A DNA stretch of 21,196 nucleotides from Candidatus Kapaibacterium sp. (GTDB lineage: Bacteria > Bacteroidota > Ignavibacteria > Kapaibacteriales > UBA2268). The DNA is taken from assembly GCA_028691175.1 (NCBI GenBank), contig JAQUZU010000011.1, positions 5,739 to 26,934 on the forward strand. The letters are read 5' to 3'. The position numbers and the translations under genes are program-made. The notes beneath the pieces are model-generated. The model made no database searches. It worked only from the letters and a program-made list of their open reading frames with translations, and was not told where the DNA came from. Of this stretch, positions 1 through 9,025 are shown in pieces (the stretch's first letter is position 1; the number at the start of each line of letters is the position of its first letter).

Positions 1-767
1 GCATTACCGGTCGAATCGAGTGCAACTCCCTGTGCCATATCGTCATCTATTCCACCAATATTAGCGGCAAAATACAAAGCCGAAGCCGTGGCATTGAATT
101 TTGTAACAAATATATCGTACTTGTTGTTTTGTCTGTTCCTGACATTACTCTCCGGGAACCATTGCGTATATGGAAAATCTCCGTCTTCGGTGGAATATCC
201 GGTTATAATCGGTTCATCTGCCTCATTTAGGGCAACAGAGAGAGCGTAATCGTCTTTGTCGCCGCCAATTGTGGTAGAATAGATCATTCGCCGCCCATCA
301 GCACTGATTCGGCATAAAAAAGCATCATAGCCGGCATTTCCGGTTGTATCAAATACTCCTTCTGTACGCGGGAAAGTAGAACGCGACGCCGTATAGCCGG
401 TAACAATATAATCTCCATTCGAAGCTATTACAAAATCTTTTGCGTAATCGTCCCAATATCCGCCCCAAAATGTCGAGAAAATTAGTTCGCCCACCGGAGA
501 GAATTTCGCCAAAAAACAACTTGAATAGCCGTACGGAGCAGATTTATTAATCGTGCAATAAGCGGAGTCTGTTGTCGGAAAATCAACCGACGCGGTCGAA
601 CCACAAATAATGACATTTCCAAGCGAATCCACACGCAGGCACTCTGCCTCGTCCAAGGCCTCGCCGCCCAGAATATTCGAAAATATCACGTCTTCTTGCC
701 CTGCAATTGCAAGTGCAGGCATAAGTATTGCAATAATAGAAATGATTACAAAATATATGCGCATCAT
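1..767 (-). CDS. SBBP-repeat beta-propeller secreted protein, 3' part outside window
   Basis: The reading frame is open from an ATG at 767 to the left edge of the window, giving about 255 residues without a stop; the C-terminus is missing. The first about 22 residues (MMRIYFVIISIIAILMPALA...) are a hydrophobic signal peptide, so the product is exported. After it come repeated units of about 60 residues: a phrase like FSNILGGEALDEAECL, then VDSLGN, then an I-x-x-GST or VTGYTAS strand, then a D-A/C-F-L/V-x-K/R-F phrase (CFLAKFS, AFLCRIS, IFVTKFN). This is the pattern of SBBP (seven-bladed beta propeller) repeats, common in surface proteins of Bacteroidota, Chlorobi and related groups. A second ATG at 764 is an alternative start. 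It is divergent from the large exported protein that starts at 981. Ligand or activity is unknown; a C-terminal sorting domain, if any, lies outside the window. Confidence 0.82.
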   Translation of the reverse strand, partial: MMRIYFVIISIIAILMPALAIAGQEDVIFSNILGGEALDEAECLRVDSLGNVIICGSTASVDFPTTDSAYCTINKSAPYGYSSCFLAKFSPVGELIFSTFWGGYWDDYAKDFVIASNGDYIVTGYTASRSTFPRTEGVFDTTGNAGYDAFLCRISADGRRMIYSTTIGGDKDDYALSVALNEADEPIITGYSTEDGDFPYTQWFPESNVRNRQNNKYDIFVTKFNATASALYFAANIGGIDDDMAQGVALDSTGN

Positions 768-792
768 GTTGATTACCTGCTTCTTTTACATT

Positions 793-832
793 TTGCAGAT
801 AGACGATACTGCAAAGAAAATATTGCAGATAG
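793..832. repeat. Short direct repeat in divergent intergenic region
   Basis: TTGCAGATAG occurs at 793-802 and again at 823-832, 30 bases apart, in the 213-base gap between the divergent genes. It could be a paired binding site or chance; nothing else in the gap decides between them. Confidence 0.3.
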
Positions 833-930
833 TCAGACATCAACGCATCGCACCAAATAGAAATCCGGTTGCGCCGGCAAAACTGAACCACGGAAAGTAA
901 AAAATAACCGCTTAAAATTATTCATTATTT

Positions 931-941
931 TCGTATATTTG
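931..941 (+). promoter_or_regulatory. Candidate -7 promoter element of the large surface-protein gene
   Basis: The string TCGTATATTTG contains TATATTTG, a match to the Bacteroidota -7 consensus TAnnTTTG, 39 bases upstream of the chosen ATG. No good TTG (-33) element is visible at the usual distance. The same TCG-TAnnTTTG arrangement is found before murF and before the activase gene. Confidence 0.5.
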
Positions 942-970
942 TATATTAGAGTTTGTACAATATGTTTTTC

Positions 971-976
971 GGAAAG
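971..976 (+). promoter_or_regulatory. Ribosome binding site deciding the start at 981
   Basis: GGAAAG lies 4 bases before the ATG at 981. It favours this start over the upstream in-frame TTG at 939, which lies inside the candidate promoter box. Confidence 0.55.
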
Positions 977-980
977 ATAT

Positions 981-3900
981 ATGAAACTTTTTACATTGCT
1001 TACAACTTTTGTTTTTTCGCTTTGCACGGTTTTTTCTCAACAAATAGTAATAAGCGAATATCATGATATTCAGGCGTCGGCAAACGGCGAATGGACAGAA
1101 CTCTTGGTAACAGCGGACGGGACAAACCTTGCCGGCTGGATCCTTCGCGATAATAACAGCACAGACTATAGGCGGTGGTATGGCGGAATTCGTTTCTTAG
1201 ATGTTTCTCTATGGCAGAACTTAAAGCGCGGAACAATAATAGTAATCCAGCACCGCGAGGCAAGCGGGTATCCGTATGACCTCGATCCTACGGACGGATA
1301 TATCGAAATTGCAGCGACAAACACGGCTTTTTTCGAACGCTATACGCCGGATCCGGATCCTGACCCTACTCGTCCTTGGGAAGACAAAGCACTAAGTATC
1401 GCAGAAGCTTGCGATATTCTGGAATTAATAAACGCAAGCGGTGAGCACATGCACTCGCTTTCGCACAATGCTAACCGCGAATACGGTATCTGGCGGGAAT
1501 TACCGGAGCCCAAACCTAATTATACCGGAACACTTGCGCCACGACATTCAATCGCAATCGCACCGGGAGCGGATATCAACGCATATCTCGGAACAGGCGG
1601 AAATACACAAATAAGGACTTTTGATCAAAATGCTTTAACCTTAGGCTTGCCGAATGCGCCGGAGAACTCGCTTTTCTGGCGTAAATTACGCGAGCCAAAC
1701 TGGAGCAGCCCAAGTCTTTCCATAAACGTTCAGGCAGACGGGAACCATCTTTCTTGGAATGCAAGTACAGACGTTAATACAAGTTTCTGCGGATATATGA
1801 TAATCAGATACAAAAAAAGCGAAGTCGCGGCTGTTCAAGTTCCACAGGACGGCTTGATTTATAATGCCGGCGACGTTCTCGGTGCAGCAACAGTAATCGA
1901 TAACGTACCGAACGCAACTGCTTACATTGATCGCTCAGACTTGCCGTGCGGCGAGACATACGAATATCGCGTATATGCGTATAGATTTAATTCCGGCAAT
2001 TACGAACTCGAAACAATCGAAGCAAACGCCCGCGGGCGTCAATACAACCAAACAAATTTCGCAACGGCAGAGTTCGACAAGGTCGCTCCGGAACACCCGG
2101 CACTTACAGTAACGCCAAGCACAACTATCTGCGCCGGCGAAACCGTTACTTTAACGGCACATGTAACCGGCGAAACATATACATATTCCTGGTTGCTAAA
2201 TAATCGAACAATCACCGGAGCAACAGAGAAAACCTACACTCTCGACAAATCAGGCACATACAATGTTATAATTCACGACGAAGCAACAAATTGCAACGTT
2301 ATCTCCGATCCGGTTAAAATCACGGTGATTGATTATCCAACCATTAAAATGACACTCGACGGTGTTGAAATCAAAAACGATACTACAGTCATCATTTGCA
2401 AAGGCGACGGCAAAATTCTAAAAGGAATCGGCAACAGCACAAAATTTGAATGGTATTCGAACGGCGACCTCTCAAACACCGGAAAAGAAAATTTTGTAAT
2501 TTCGAAATCCGGCGAATATTATCTCTCCGCCATAAACGAAAATCTATGTCGCAGCAATTCGCCGAAAGTAACCCTGGTAGTAACCGAACCGAAATATGAA
2601 ATTACGCCTTCAACTCTTACGTTTGAATTATCCTCTACGGAATCGTCCACAACGAAAACGATACAAATCAAAAACACCGGCGAATTCGATTTAGTATTCA
2701 CTTCAATCACTAACTCGGATAATTTCGAGGTAATCTCTCCGGAAGCACCATATATCATTCCGGCGGGTGCCACTGCCGAATACACAATTCGTTTTCTCCC
2801 GCAGACCTCAGGCGACTTCGCAGAAACAATTTCGTTTCTTCCGGAGTGCTCGAACGATGCATTCGAACTTGCTTTAACAGGACACAAAGATGCTTCGATT
2901 TTATCGACAAACCGCTCAATTATTAACTTCACCAATATCGTATATTGCGAAGAAAATCTAAACCGCGAAGAAACAATCACGCTTGAAAACATTGGAACAG
3001 ATCCGATTACAATTTACAAACCAAGCATCGAAGCCCCGTTCTCCGTCGACGACAGCGACTTACCTGTTACAATCAACAACGGAGAACTCAGAGCTATTAC
3101 GATTCGATTCAATAATACCGATGCCGGCACGTATCACCAAGATATGTATATTCCGTATTCAATAGGTCAGGGCACTATGGACTCATTGCTCGTTTCGTTG
3201 AACGGAACTATCTCCGAGCCTAAACTTGAGTTTCCGCAGACTAAATTTAAAATAACATCTTTCTCTGTCGATGTCAATACGCAAAATCTCGAAATTACCG
3301 TAAATAACACCGGAGACACAGATATTACAATCGAAAAACCGAACGATTTAGACGGACTTACTTTCGCTAATCTTCCGCTGACAATTCCTGCGGGCAAGAG
3401 CGAGACAATTCAATTGACCATTTCTATCGGAACAAATACGGAGAAAGCATTCGCTTTTACTCTAAATGCAACTCCATGCGACATTAACACGGAAATCAGC
3501 ATAAACTGCTCTTCGAACGGATATAATTTAAGTTCAAACAACATTAATCTCGGCTATGTAGTAAATTGCCCGACCGGCGGAGCGACAGCGAACTACGAAG
3601 TCGTTCTTCGCTCATTCGGCACCACTTCGGAAGCCGCAAGTATTTCTGAAATTAAGCAGGGCGAGCATTTCACATTTGATATCCACGACGGTGCTACAAT
3701 TTCGGACACCCTTCTTCTTCCGATAAACTTTTCGGCAAACGAAGCCGGCACATATAACGAAACAATTTCTTTTACTCTGTTACCATCGCAACAAGTTTTT
3801 ACTATTAATTTGTCATGCGAAGTAATTGATCCGAAACTTACATTCTTCAGTGAATTTTATATGCCGGACGCGGAATTAGGAACTTCCTCCACGAAAGGAC

Positions 3901-4856
3901 TGAGAATACAAAACAAAACTCAGGTTGAAGTAACGTTGGTCAGTATCACGGAGGTTTATCCGCCATTTTCTTTAGATGAGACACAGACTTATCCGCAGAC
4001 ACTTCCAACAAACGGCGAATGGGCAGCAAACTTTATCTATACACCGACCACAGAAGGCTCGCACCGTTCGACCGCAAAGCTGACATTTAAAGCCGGAGAT
4101 TGTACTTTCGACAGCACTATCACAATTGAGGGTTCAACCGGCGAAACAAGCGATATTCCGCTCGCACTCACTTTCAACGCTCCAAATAAAGTAAATGTAG
4201 GCACAACAGTAAATATTCCGGTTCAGATGGAAATTGATACTACCGGCGGCAATGTTTCATACGTTGTTGCACGCATTACGCATGTAGAATTTGATCTCGA
4301 ATACAACGAGTCGGTTGTTACTCCGATCGGAATAATTCAGGGACAGAGTATTTCCGCCTCGAACTACAAGGTAGAAAAAATCTCACCGAATTTATCGCAT
4401 TGCAGTTTAGATATTGCTGAACCTGAAAGCATGAGCGACGGCGTATTTTTCAACATTCGGTCGCGCATACTCTGGGGAAACGACAATAAGTTCACGTATA
4501 TACTTAAAAATGTTACTTACACTGCAAATTCCACAATTCTGACAGAAGGCGATTCTGCAACAATCGAAGTAATCGGCGATTGTGCATTTGACACAGGGTT
4601 GATCGAAGTAGGCGGTTCGGCAAGTTTATCCGTAATTCCGCAAAATGATGAGATAAAAATCAATTACATTCTTGCAGTAGAAGATCGCTCAACGCTCGAA
4701 ATAATTAACTCTGCCGGCGAAACAGTATTTCTGAAAGACGTTTCCGGCAAGCGTGGCAGTTATTCGGTTACAGAAAAGATTCCGGCTGCCGGGGCTTATA
4801 TTGCGATTTTACGCAGCGGAAACTTCCCGCAAATCGTTAAATTCATAATAAAGTAA
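981..4856 (+). CDS. Large secreted multidomain protein, probable type IX secretion substrate
   Basis: The product is 1291 residues from the ATG at 981, chosen because a signal peptide (MKLFTLLTTFVFSLCTVFSQ) begins exactly there behind GGAAAG. Visible layout: residues 21-60 resemble a lamin-tail domain (IVISEYHDI, GEWTELLV, NLAGWILRDN); 240-345 a fibronectin-III-like module; about 375-535 two Ig-like modules, each with a cysteine-containing strand and a DKSGTY or SKSGEY turn; about 540-1055 about five repeats of the ASH/HYDIN type (IKNTGEFDLVF, LENIGTDPI, VNNTGDTDI, IQNKTQVEV); 1060-1200 a cohesin-like fold (VNVGTTVNIPVQM, VEFDLEYNESVV); and 1215-1291 a beta-rich tail (LEIINSAGETVF, GAYIAILRSG, VKFIIK) like type A sorting domains of the type IX system. 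Such proteins usually sit on or leave the cell surface. The ligand is unknown. Threonine- and asparagine-rich composition fits an exported beta-sandwich protein. Confidence 0.8.
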   Translation: MKLFTLLTTFVFSLCTVFSQQIVISEYHDIQASANGEWTELLVTADGTNLAGWILRDNNSTDYRRWYGGIRFLDVSLWQNLKRGTIIVIQHREASGYPYDLDPTDGYIEIAATNTAFFERYTPDPDPDPTRPWEDKALSIAEACDILELINASGEHMHSLSHNANREYGIWRELPEPKPNYTGTLAPRHSIAIAPGADINAYLGTGGNTQIRTFDQNALTLGLPNAPENSLFWRKLREPNWSSPSLSINVQADGNHLSWNASTDVNTSFCGYMIIRYKKSEVAAVQVPQDGLIYNAGDVLGAATVIDNVPNATAYIDRSDLPCGETYEYRVYAYRFNSGNYELETIEANARGRQYNQTNFATAEFDKVAPEHPALTVTPSTTICAGETVTLTAHVTGETYTYSWLLNNRTITGATEKTYTLDKSGTYNVIIHDEATNCNVISDPVKITVIDYPTIKMTLDGVEIKNDTTVIICKGDGKILKGIGNSTKFEWYSNGDLSNTGKENFVISKSGEYYLSAINENLCRSNSPKVTLVVTEPKYEITPSTLTFELSSTESSTTKTIQIKNTGEFDLVFTSITNSDNFEVISPEAPYIIPAGATAEYTIRFLPQTSGDFAETISFLPECSNDAFELALTGHKDASILSTNRSIINFTNIVYCEENLNREETITLENIGTDPITIYKPSIEAPFSVDDSDLPVTINNGELRAITIRFNNTDAGTYHQDMYIPYSIGQGTMDSLLVSLNGTISEPKLEFPQTKFKITSFSVDVNTQNLEITVNNTGDTDITIEKPNDLDGLTFANLPLTIPAGKSETIQLTISIGTNTEKAFAFTLNATPCDINTEISINCSSNGYNLSSNNINLGYVVNCPTGGATANYEVVLRSFGTTSEAASISEIKQGEHFTFDIHDGATISDTLLLPINFSANEAGTYNETISFTLLPSQQVFTINLSCEVIDPKLTFFSEFYMPDAELGTSSTKGLRIQNKTQVEVTLVSITEVYPPFSLDETQTYPQTLPTNGEWAANFIYTPTTEGSHRSTAKLTFKAGDCTFDSTITIEGSTGETSDIPLALTFNAPNKVNVGTTVNIPVQMEIDTTGGNVSYVVARITHVEFDLEYNESVVTPIGIIQGQSISASNYKVEKISPNLSHCSLDIAEPESMSDGVFFNIRSRILWGNDNKFTYILKNVTYTANSTILTEGDSATIEVIGDCAFDTGLIEVGGSASLSVIPQNDEIKINYILAVEDRSTLEIINSAGETVFLKDVSGKRGSYSVTEKIPAAGAYIAILRSGNFPQIVKFIIK

Positions 4857-4872
4857 GATATTTTTGAAATAA

Positions 4873-4891
4873 TTGAACAAAGTTAGTTCAA
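4873..4891. promoter_or_regulatory. Inverted repeat (candidate operator) upstream of threonine dehydrogenase gene
   Basis: TTGAAC at 4873-4878 and GTTCAA at 4886-4891 form a perfect 6-base inverted repeat around a 7-base centre. It ends 7 bases before a TAnnTTTG box, and the TTG that could act as -33 element lies inside it. This position suits a regulator controlling the promoter. It has no run of T after it, so a terminator for the upstream gene is less likely. The AAAGTTAGTT string is also repeated here (about 4879 and 4890). Confidence 0.4.
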
Positions 4892-4898
4892 AGTTAGT

Positions 4899-4906
4899 TA
4901 TTTTTG
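4899..4906 (+). promoter_or_regulatory. Candidate -7 promoter element of threonine dehydrogenase gene
   Basis: TATTTTTG matches TAnnTTTG, 51 bases before the ATG at 4958. A TTG at 4873-4875 lies 23 bases upstream, slightly longer than the usual 19-21 spacing. Confidence 0.42.
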
Positions 4907-4957
4907 TAATCGTAAAATATGTAAAATTTGATTTAAATAAATCATAAGGATATAATA

Positions 4958-5917
4958 ATGAAAAAAATACTTGTTACCGGTGCGTTGGGTCAGATTGGCT
5001 CAGAATTAACTGTTGCACTCAGACAAAAATATGGCGAAAGCAATGTAATTGCAACTGATGTAAGACCGAATAACAAAGCCACTTTGGCAAACGGTCCTTT
5101 CCATATCGCAGATGTGTGCAATCCGGGAACATTGGCTGAAATCGTAAATAAAGAAAAAGTCGACACAATCTTCCACTTGGCTGCAATTTTGTCTGCACGT
5201 GGCGAAAAAGATCCGCAATTCTGCTGGAATATTAACATGGGCGGTTTGATGAATATTCTCGAACTCGCTCGCACAAACGGCGTTAAAGAAGTTGTTACAC
5301 CGAGTTCAATGGCTGTATGGGGACCGAACGCTCCGCAATTCAACACTCCGCAAGAATCTGCTTTAAAACCGACTACAATGTACGGCGTTACTAAAGTATG
5401 CGGCGAACGCGTTTGCGATTATTATGTACAGAAATACGGTTTGGATTGCCGCGGCTTGCGCTATCCGGGCATTATTTCTTCTGAAACTCTGCCGGGCGGC
5501 GGTACTACCGATTACGCCGTAGAAATTTTCTACGATGCAGTAAAAACTCACCGCTATTCATGCTTCTTAAGCGCAGAATCCACTCTGCCGATGATGTATA
5601 TGCCGGACTGTATTCACGCTACAATTTCTTTGGCTGAAGCAGAATTCAAAAACTTGAAACACCACAGCGATTTCAACGTTGCCGCTTTCAGTTTTAATCC
5701 GAAAGAATTAGCAGAAGTAATCAAGAAATTTATGCCGGACTTCCAGATCGAATATAATCCGGACTTCCGTCAGGCAATCGCTGATTCTTGGCCGAAATCT
5801 ATCGATGATTCTGCCGCTCGCGAAGAATGGAACTGGAAGCCTAAATATGATATTGAAACAATGACTAAAGACATGCTCGAAATTCTTACCAAGAAACACG
5901 CTGCAGGTCTTATATAA
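4958..5917 (+). CDS. tdh: L-threonine 3-dehydrogenase, short-chain dehydrogenase (SDR) type
   Basis: A 319-residue NAD-dependent enzyme of the extended SDR (epimerase-like) family. It probably oxidises L-threonine to 2-amino-3-ketobutyrate in the cytoplasm, the first step of threonine breakdown to glycine and acetyl-CoA. The N-terminus has the Rossmann nucleotide loop TGALGQIG (residues 7-14), followed by an acidic residue (D34) after the second strand that selects NAD. The catalytic set is visible: serine in TPSSMAVWG (114-122) and YGVTK with Y142 and K146. The segments LRYPGIIS (167-174), PGGGTTDYA (179-187) and LPMMYMPDC (210-218) are typical of SDR-type threonine dehydrogenases rather than UDP-galactose epimerases. 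Start: AAGGA at 4946-4950 lies 7 bases before the ATG. The gene stands alone, with an inverted repeat and promoter box upstream and a terminator downstream. No 2-amino-3-ketobutyrate CoA ligase gene is present in the window. Confidence 0.88.
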   Translation: MKKILVTGALGQIGSELTVALRQKYGESNVIATDVRPNNKATLANGPFHIADVCNPGTLAEIVNKEKVDTIFHLAAILSARGEKDPQFCWNINMGGLMNILELARTNGVKEVVTPSSMAVWGPNAPQFNTPQESALKPTTMYGVTKVCGERVCDYYVQKYGLDCRGLRYPGIISSETLPGGGTTDYAVEIFYDAVKTHRYSCFLSAESTLPMMYMPDCIHATISLAEAEFKNLKHHSDFNVAAFSFNPKELAEVIKKFMPDFQIEYNPDFRQAIADSWPKSIDDSAAREEWNWKPKYDIETMTKDMLEILTKKHAAGLI

Positions 5918-5944
5918 GTCCGTTAATATAAAGTAAATATATAA

Positions 5945-5972
5945 CCGCACACGCAAATGTGCGGTTTTTTTT
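5945..5972 (+). terminator. Rho-independent terminator after threonine dehydrogenase gene
   Basis: CCGCACA (5945-5951) pairs with TGTGCGG (5958-5964) around a 6-base loop, followed by eight T (5965-5972). It ends the plus-strand transcript. The T run touches the stop codon of the convergent restriction-modification gene (5971-5973). Confidence 0.9.
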
Positions 5973-8900
5973 ATCCTTCCACTATTTTTATCTCTTCGTC
6001 CGTAAGACCATAGAGTTTATAGACTAAGCGGTTGATTTCCGCGTCGGTGGAGGCAATCTCTGCTTGGAGTTCGAGGCAGGCGGATTTGCTTGCGTCGAAG
6101 GCGTCGTTCCATTCGACTTGGTCTTTTAGGGCGATTTTGGCTTTTGTGCCGTCGCTTGTTTTTAGTTTTGACACTTCTTTTAGGAAGGCGGCAAAGTCCA
6201 GCGTATAGAAGTTTTGCAGGGCGGTAGAAAGTTTTTCTATGTGCAGGTTGTTTTCCACAAGGCGCGTAAAGTTTGCAAATTGCTTTTGAAGGCGCTTGTT
6301 TAGAGACAGCATTTTATCGGCAAGGTCTACAAATGGTTGTTGAGCGGTTAGAGAGATTGATTTTATTGGTAATAATCCAATATCTTTTGGATTTATTTTT
6401 GGAAAAATATCTTTACATAAATTAGGTAAAACAATACTTCCAAACCAACTTAATAAACTTGAATTAGTTAGCGCAAGAAGAAATTTTAAATTAAATTCTT
6501 TATTATGTATTAATTTAAACGGAGATATACTATGTCCATAATAGGCTTTTTCTGTATAAAACTGGACTTGTAGAGTTTTATTTTTACCGGGTATTTCTCT
6601 AAACAATAATCTTTCACCTTCAAAAAACTTTGGATCTCTTGGTGCTGCTAACCAAGTTCCATAACTAAGCCATTCTCCACTCCAAGTATCTGAATATCTT
6701 GAAATATCTTTTCCATCTAACCAATGTTCATAAGTATTATCTAGTCTTTTCTTTTGATGATAGACACGATTCTTTATAGTTTCTTTTGACTGCCCCCTGT
6801 AACTATCATACGGTGTGATACCTTGTATTACTTCTCCTATACTACCTAGCGAAAGTGAATTATCATTAATTTTATTTATAATTCCTTTTTTTAACGGATT
6901 AACTTGAAAATATACTTGTAAAGTTTTTTCATCTATATAATCTGCTTTACTTACGATAAATCCTTGAGTTAAATTGTTTCTAAGAAAGAAAAAATCACTT
7001 TTTTCTTTCTTCTGTATTTTAAAACTACAAGTATTAACTACTGCATCAAAAAAAACATTTTCACCAAAAATAACCAATGATTGAAAATCATTCTGTAAAA
7101 AAACAATTTTCCTTATTTCAATACATTCACTTAAGGTAAGCCATAATTGAGGAGTAATGAATTCGATTAAGCCATTTGCTTTTGCAAGAGAAATTGCTTT
7201 TTCTATAAAATATACATAACTTTCAAATTTATACTTATACGATTTATAGTAAACTTTAATAAAGTCTTTTTCTTTTTCATTAAAGCTTGCACCATACGGC
7301 GGATTGCCAATAACGACATCGAAACCGGCGTTTTCAAATACCTGCGGAAATTCCTTCTTCCAGTCGAACGCCTTCTCTCCCGCTATTTCGGGGTCGTCTA
7401 TCAGGCTGTTTCCGCACTTGATATTGTTCGAGAGAGTCGAGAGTTTGCGGTGTGGTTTTGCAGTACGCAGCCACAGGCTCAGGCGGGCAATTTCGACGCT
7501 TTCCTCGTTTATATCAACGCCGAACAGGTTGTTTTCGAGAATAGAGTTTTCGACTTCGCGGAATACGAATCCGCCGCCCAGGACTTTTGCGTTCATTTCG
7601 TCGATTAACTTGTGTTCATCGATCAGGAAACCGAGAGCAGCATTCAGGAAAGCGCCACTCCCGCAAGCGGGGTCGCAAACAGTAAGCTTTAGCAAGCGAT
7701 TGCGATATTCTTCCAGGCGGTCAATTAATTTGCGTTTTTCGGTGTCGGAGCGTTTTGAGTCGCTAAAATAATCTTTTTCGCATATTCCGAGTTCACTTTT
7801 GATTTCTGTACAAATCTTTCCGACAGTGTTTTCCACAATGTATTTCGTAATATATTGCGGAGTATAGAAAACGCCGTCCTTTTTTCGTTTGCCGATATTT
7901 TGAGGTGTTGCGGTATTTCCGCTTGTAATAGAATTCGAAATTTCCTCAATCTCTGTAAGCGAATTTTCAAAAATATGCCCAAGAATATTTACGTCAACTT
8001 CACTCGCAAAATCATATTCAGCCAGAATATTCGTATTTTCAACAAGTACTTCGTCGTCAATTATCAGAGCATCTAAAATCTCGTCCGACTTGAAGAGTCC
8101 GCCGTTATATGCAAAAACTTCGAAATCTTTCCCTTTGTATCCGGTGTTCAAATATTCGAAATACTGCTTTAATCGGTCATAGAACGGCCGGTAAGCGTCT
8201 AATTCGCGGAGTTTGTTCCATTGATCAATTATTATTCGAATAGAATTCGGAGTCAATAAACCGCGATCTTCGGCGAACAATATAAACAGAAGCCGGTCTA
8301 ATAACTTCTGAGATTTTTTGAAGAGAGTCAGCTTATCGGCTACCTGCAAATTTTCATCATGACTGCAGATATTATCGAAGAGAATACGCTTAAATTTTGA
8401 GTAATCTTTGTAGAGTTTCAGAGTTACGTCGTTTTCGCTGCTTACGGATTTATTTTTCAAATCTTTCGGAATATTTCGTCTGATACTCTCGAAAGACAGG
8501 CTGATCCATAACTTTTTGAATTCTTCTTCGCATAAATCAAACAGATTAAATTCTTCGAATTCAACTGCATCATCAATATAGAAACGCAATTTTTCGAAGT
8601 TCGAGATAATCACGTAAATTGCATTTTTATTTCGGCTTTTATATCCGAAAGCCTGTTGCTCGACTTTTGATAAATCGCTTGTTTTATGATCTTTAAGTTC
8701 AATCACTCCGATTACTTTTTCATCAACAATAATTGCACCGTCGGCTTTTTGAGCGTTGCCTTCGTTTTTTTGCTCTGTAATGAGGTTGTAATTCGGATCC
8801 GGATTTAATGTATATCCCAGAATTTTAACAAATAATTCCCGCAAAAATCCCTCTTGGAATTGTTCTTCTTTGCTTAGAATAATGTTTTCTTGCACTTCCG

Positions 8901-9003
8901 GATTTAAGAAATAGGATTTATATGCTTGAAATTTTTCGGCAATCAGGTTATTGTCGAGCGATTTAGCGTATTCATTAATAATCGTTTGTTGGAACAGCGG
9001 CAT
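5971..9003 (-). CDS. Type IIG restriction-modification enzyme (nuclease, adenine methylase and specificity domain fused)
   Basis: A single chain of 1010 residues. The N-terminal domain has a PD-(D/E)XK nuclease signature: D88 in KADGAIIV and E102-L-K104 in GVIELKDHK. A helical linker follows. The N6-adenine methylase core has motif I DPACGSGAFL (444-453) and motif IV NPPY (567-570). Residues about 720-880 resemble a TaqI-like target-recognition domain (GKDISRYSD, GTWLAAPRDPKFFEGERL, LLFREIPGK), and a helical C-terminal tail follows. It should methylate and cut the same DNA site using S-adenosylmethionine. Start: the frame extends to a TTG at 9039, but that lies inside the tRNA terminator hairpin; ATG at 9003 has GGAG at 9013-9016. 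The stretch coding for residues about 572-884 is far more AT-rich than its flanks, a sign of domain exchange. No promoter box is seen between the tRNA terminator and the start. Confidence 0.9.
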   Translation of the reverse strand: MPLFQQTIINEYAKSLDNNLIAEKFQAYKSYFLNPEVQENIILSKEEQFQEGFLRELFVKILGYTLNPDPNYNLITEQKNEGNAQKADGAIIVDEKVIGVIELKDHKTSDLSKVEQQAFGYKSRNKNAIYVIISNFEKLRFYIDDAVEFEEFNLFDLCEEEFKKLWISLSFESIRRNIPKDLKNKSVSSENDVTLKLYKDYSKFKRILFDNICSHDENLQVADKLTLFKKSQKLLDRLLFILFAEDRGLLTPNSIRIIIDQWNKLRELDAYRPFYDRLKQYFEYLNTGYKGKDFEVFAYNGGLFKSDEILDALIIDDEVLVENTNILAEYDFASEVDVNILGHIFENSLTEIEEISNSITSGNTATPQNIGKRKKDGVFYTPQYITKYIVENTVGKICTEIKSELGICEKDYFSDSKRSDTEKRKLIDRLEEYRNRLLKLTVCDPACGSGAFLNAALGFLIDEHKLIDEMNAKVLGGGFVFREVENSILENNLFGVDINEESVEIARLSLWLRTAKPHRKLSTLSNNIKCGNSLIDDPEIAGEKAFDWKKEFPQVFENAGFDVVIGNPPYGASFNEKEKDFIKVYYKSYKYKFESYVYFIEKAISLAKANGLIEFITPQLWLTLSECIEIRKIVFLQNDFQSLVIFGENVFFDAVVNTCSFKIQKKEKSDFFFLRNNLTQGFIVSKADYIDEKTLQVYFQVNPLKKGIINKINDNSLSLGSIGEVIQGITPYDSYRGQSKETIKNRVYHQKKRLDNTYEHWLDGKDISRYSDTWSGEWLSYGTWLAAPRDPKFFEGERLLFREIPGKNKTLQVQFYTEKAYYGHSISPFKLIHNKEFNLKFLLALTNSSLLSWFGSIVLPNLCKDIFPKINPKDIGLLPIKSISLTAQQPFVDLADKMLSLNKRLQKQFANFTRLVENNLHIEKLSTALQNFYTLDFAAFLKEVSKLKTSDGTKAKIALKDQVEWNDAFDASKSACLELQAEIASTDAEINRLVYKLYGLTDEEIKIVEG

Positions 9004-9012
9004 ATTCGGTAA

Positions 9013-9016
9013 CTCC
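9013..9016 (-). promoter_or_regulatory. Ribosome binding site of the restriction-modification gene
   Basis: GGAG on the minus strand lies 9 bases before the ATG at 9003. It supports this start over the longer frame from a TTG at 9039. Confidence 0.6.
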
Positions 9017-9025
9017 AAACTTGAT

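Noticed and set aside
939..980. N-terminal extension of the surface protein from a TTG at 939
   Set aside because: The TTG is part of the candidate -7 box. A signal peptide with a ribosome binding site begins at 981.
2519..2992. 157-residue open frame on the minus strand inside the surface-protein gene
   Set aside because: It is opposite a continuous, domain-bearing frame and has no signal of its own.
7304..7771. 155-residue open frame on the plus strand
   Set aside because: It is an antisense shadow of the methylase core, caused by high local GC and few stops; it has no recognisable domain or ribosome binding site.
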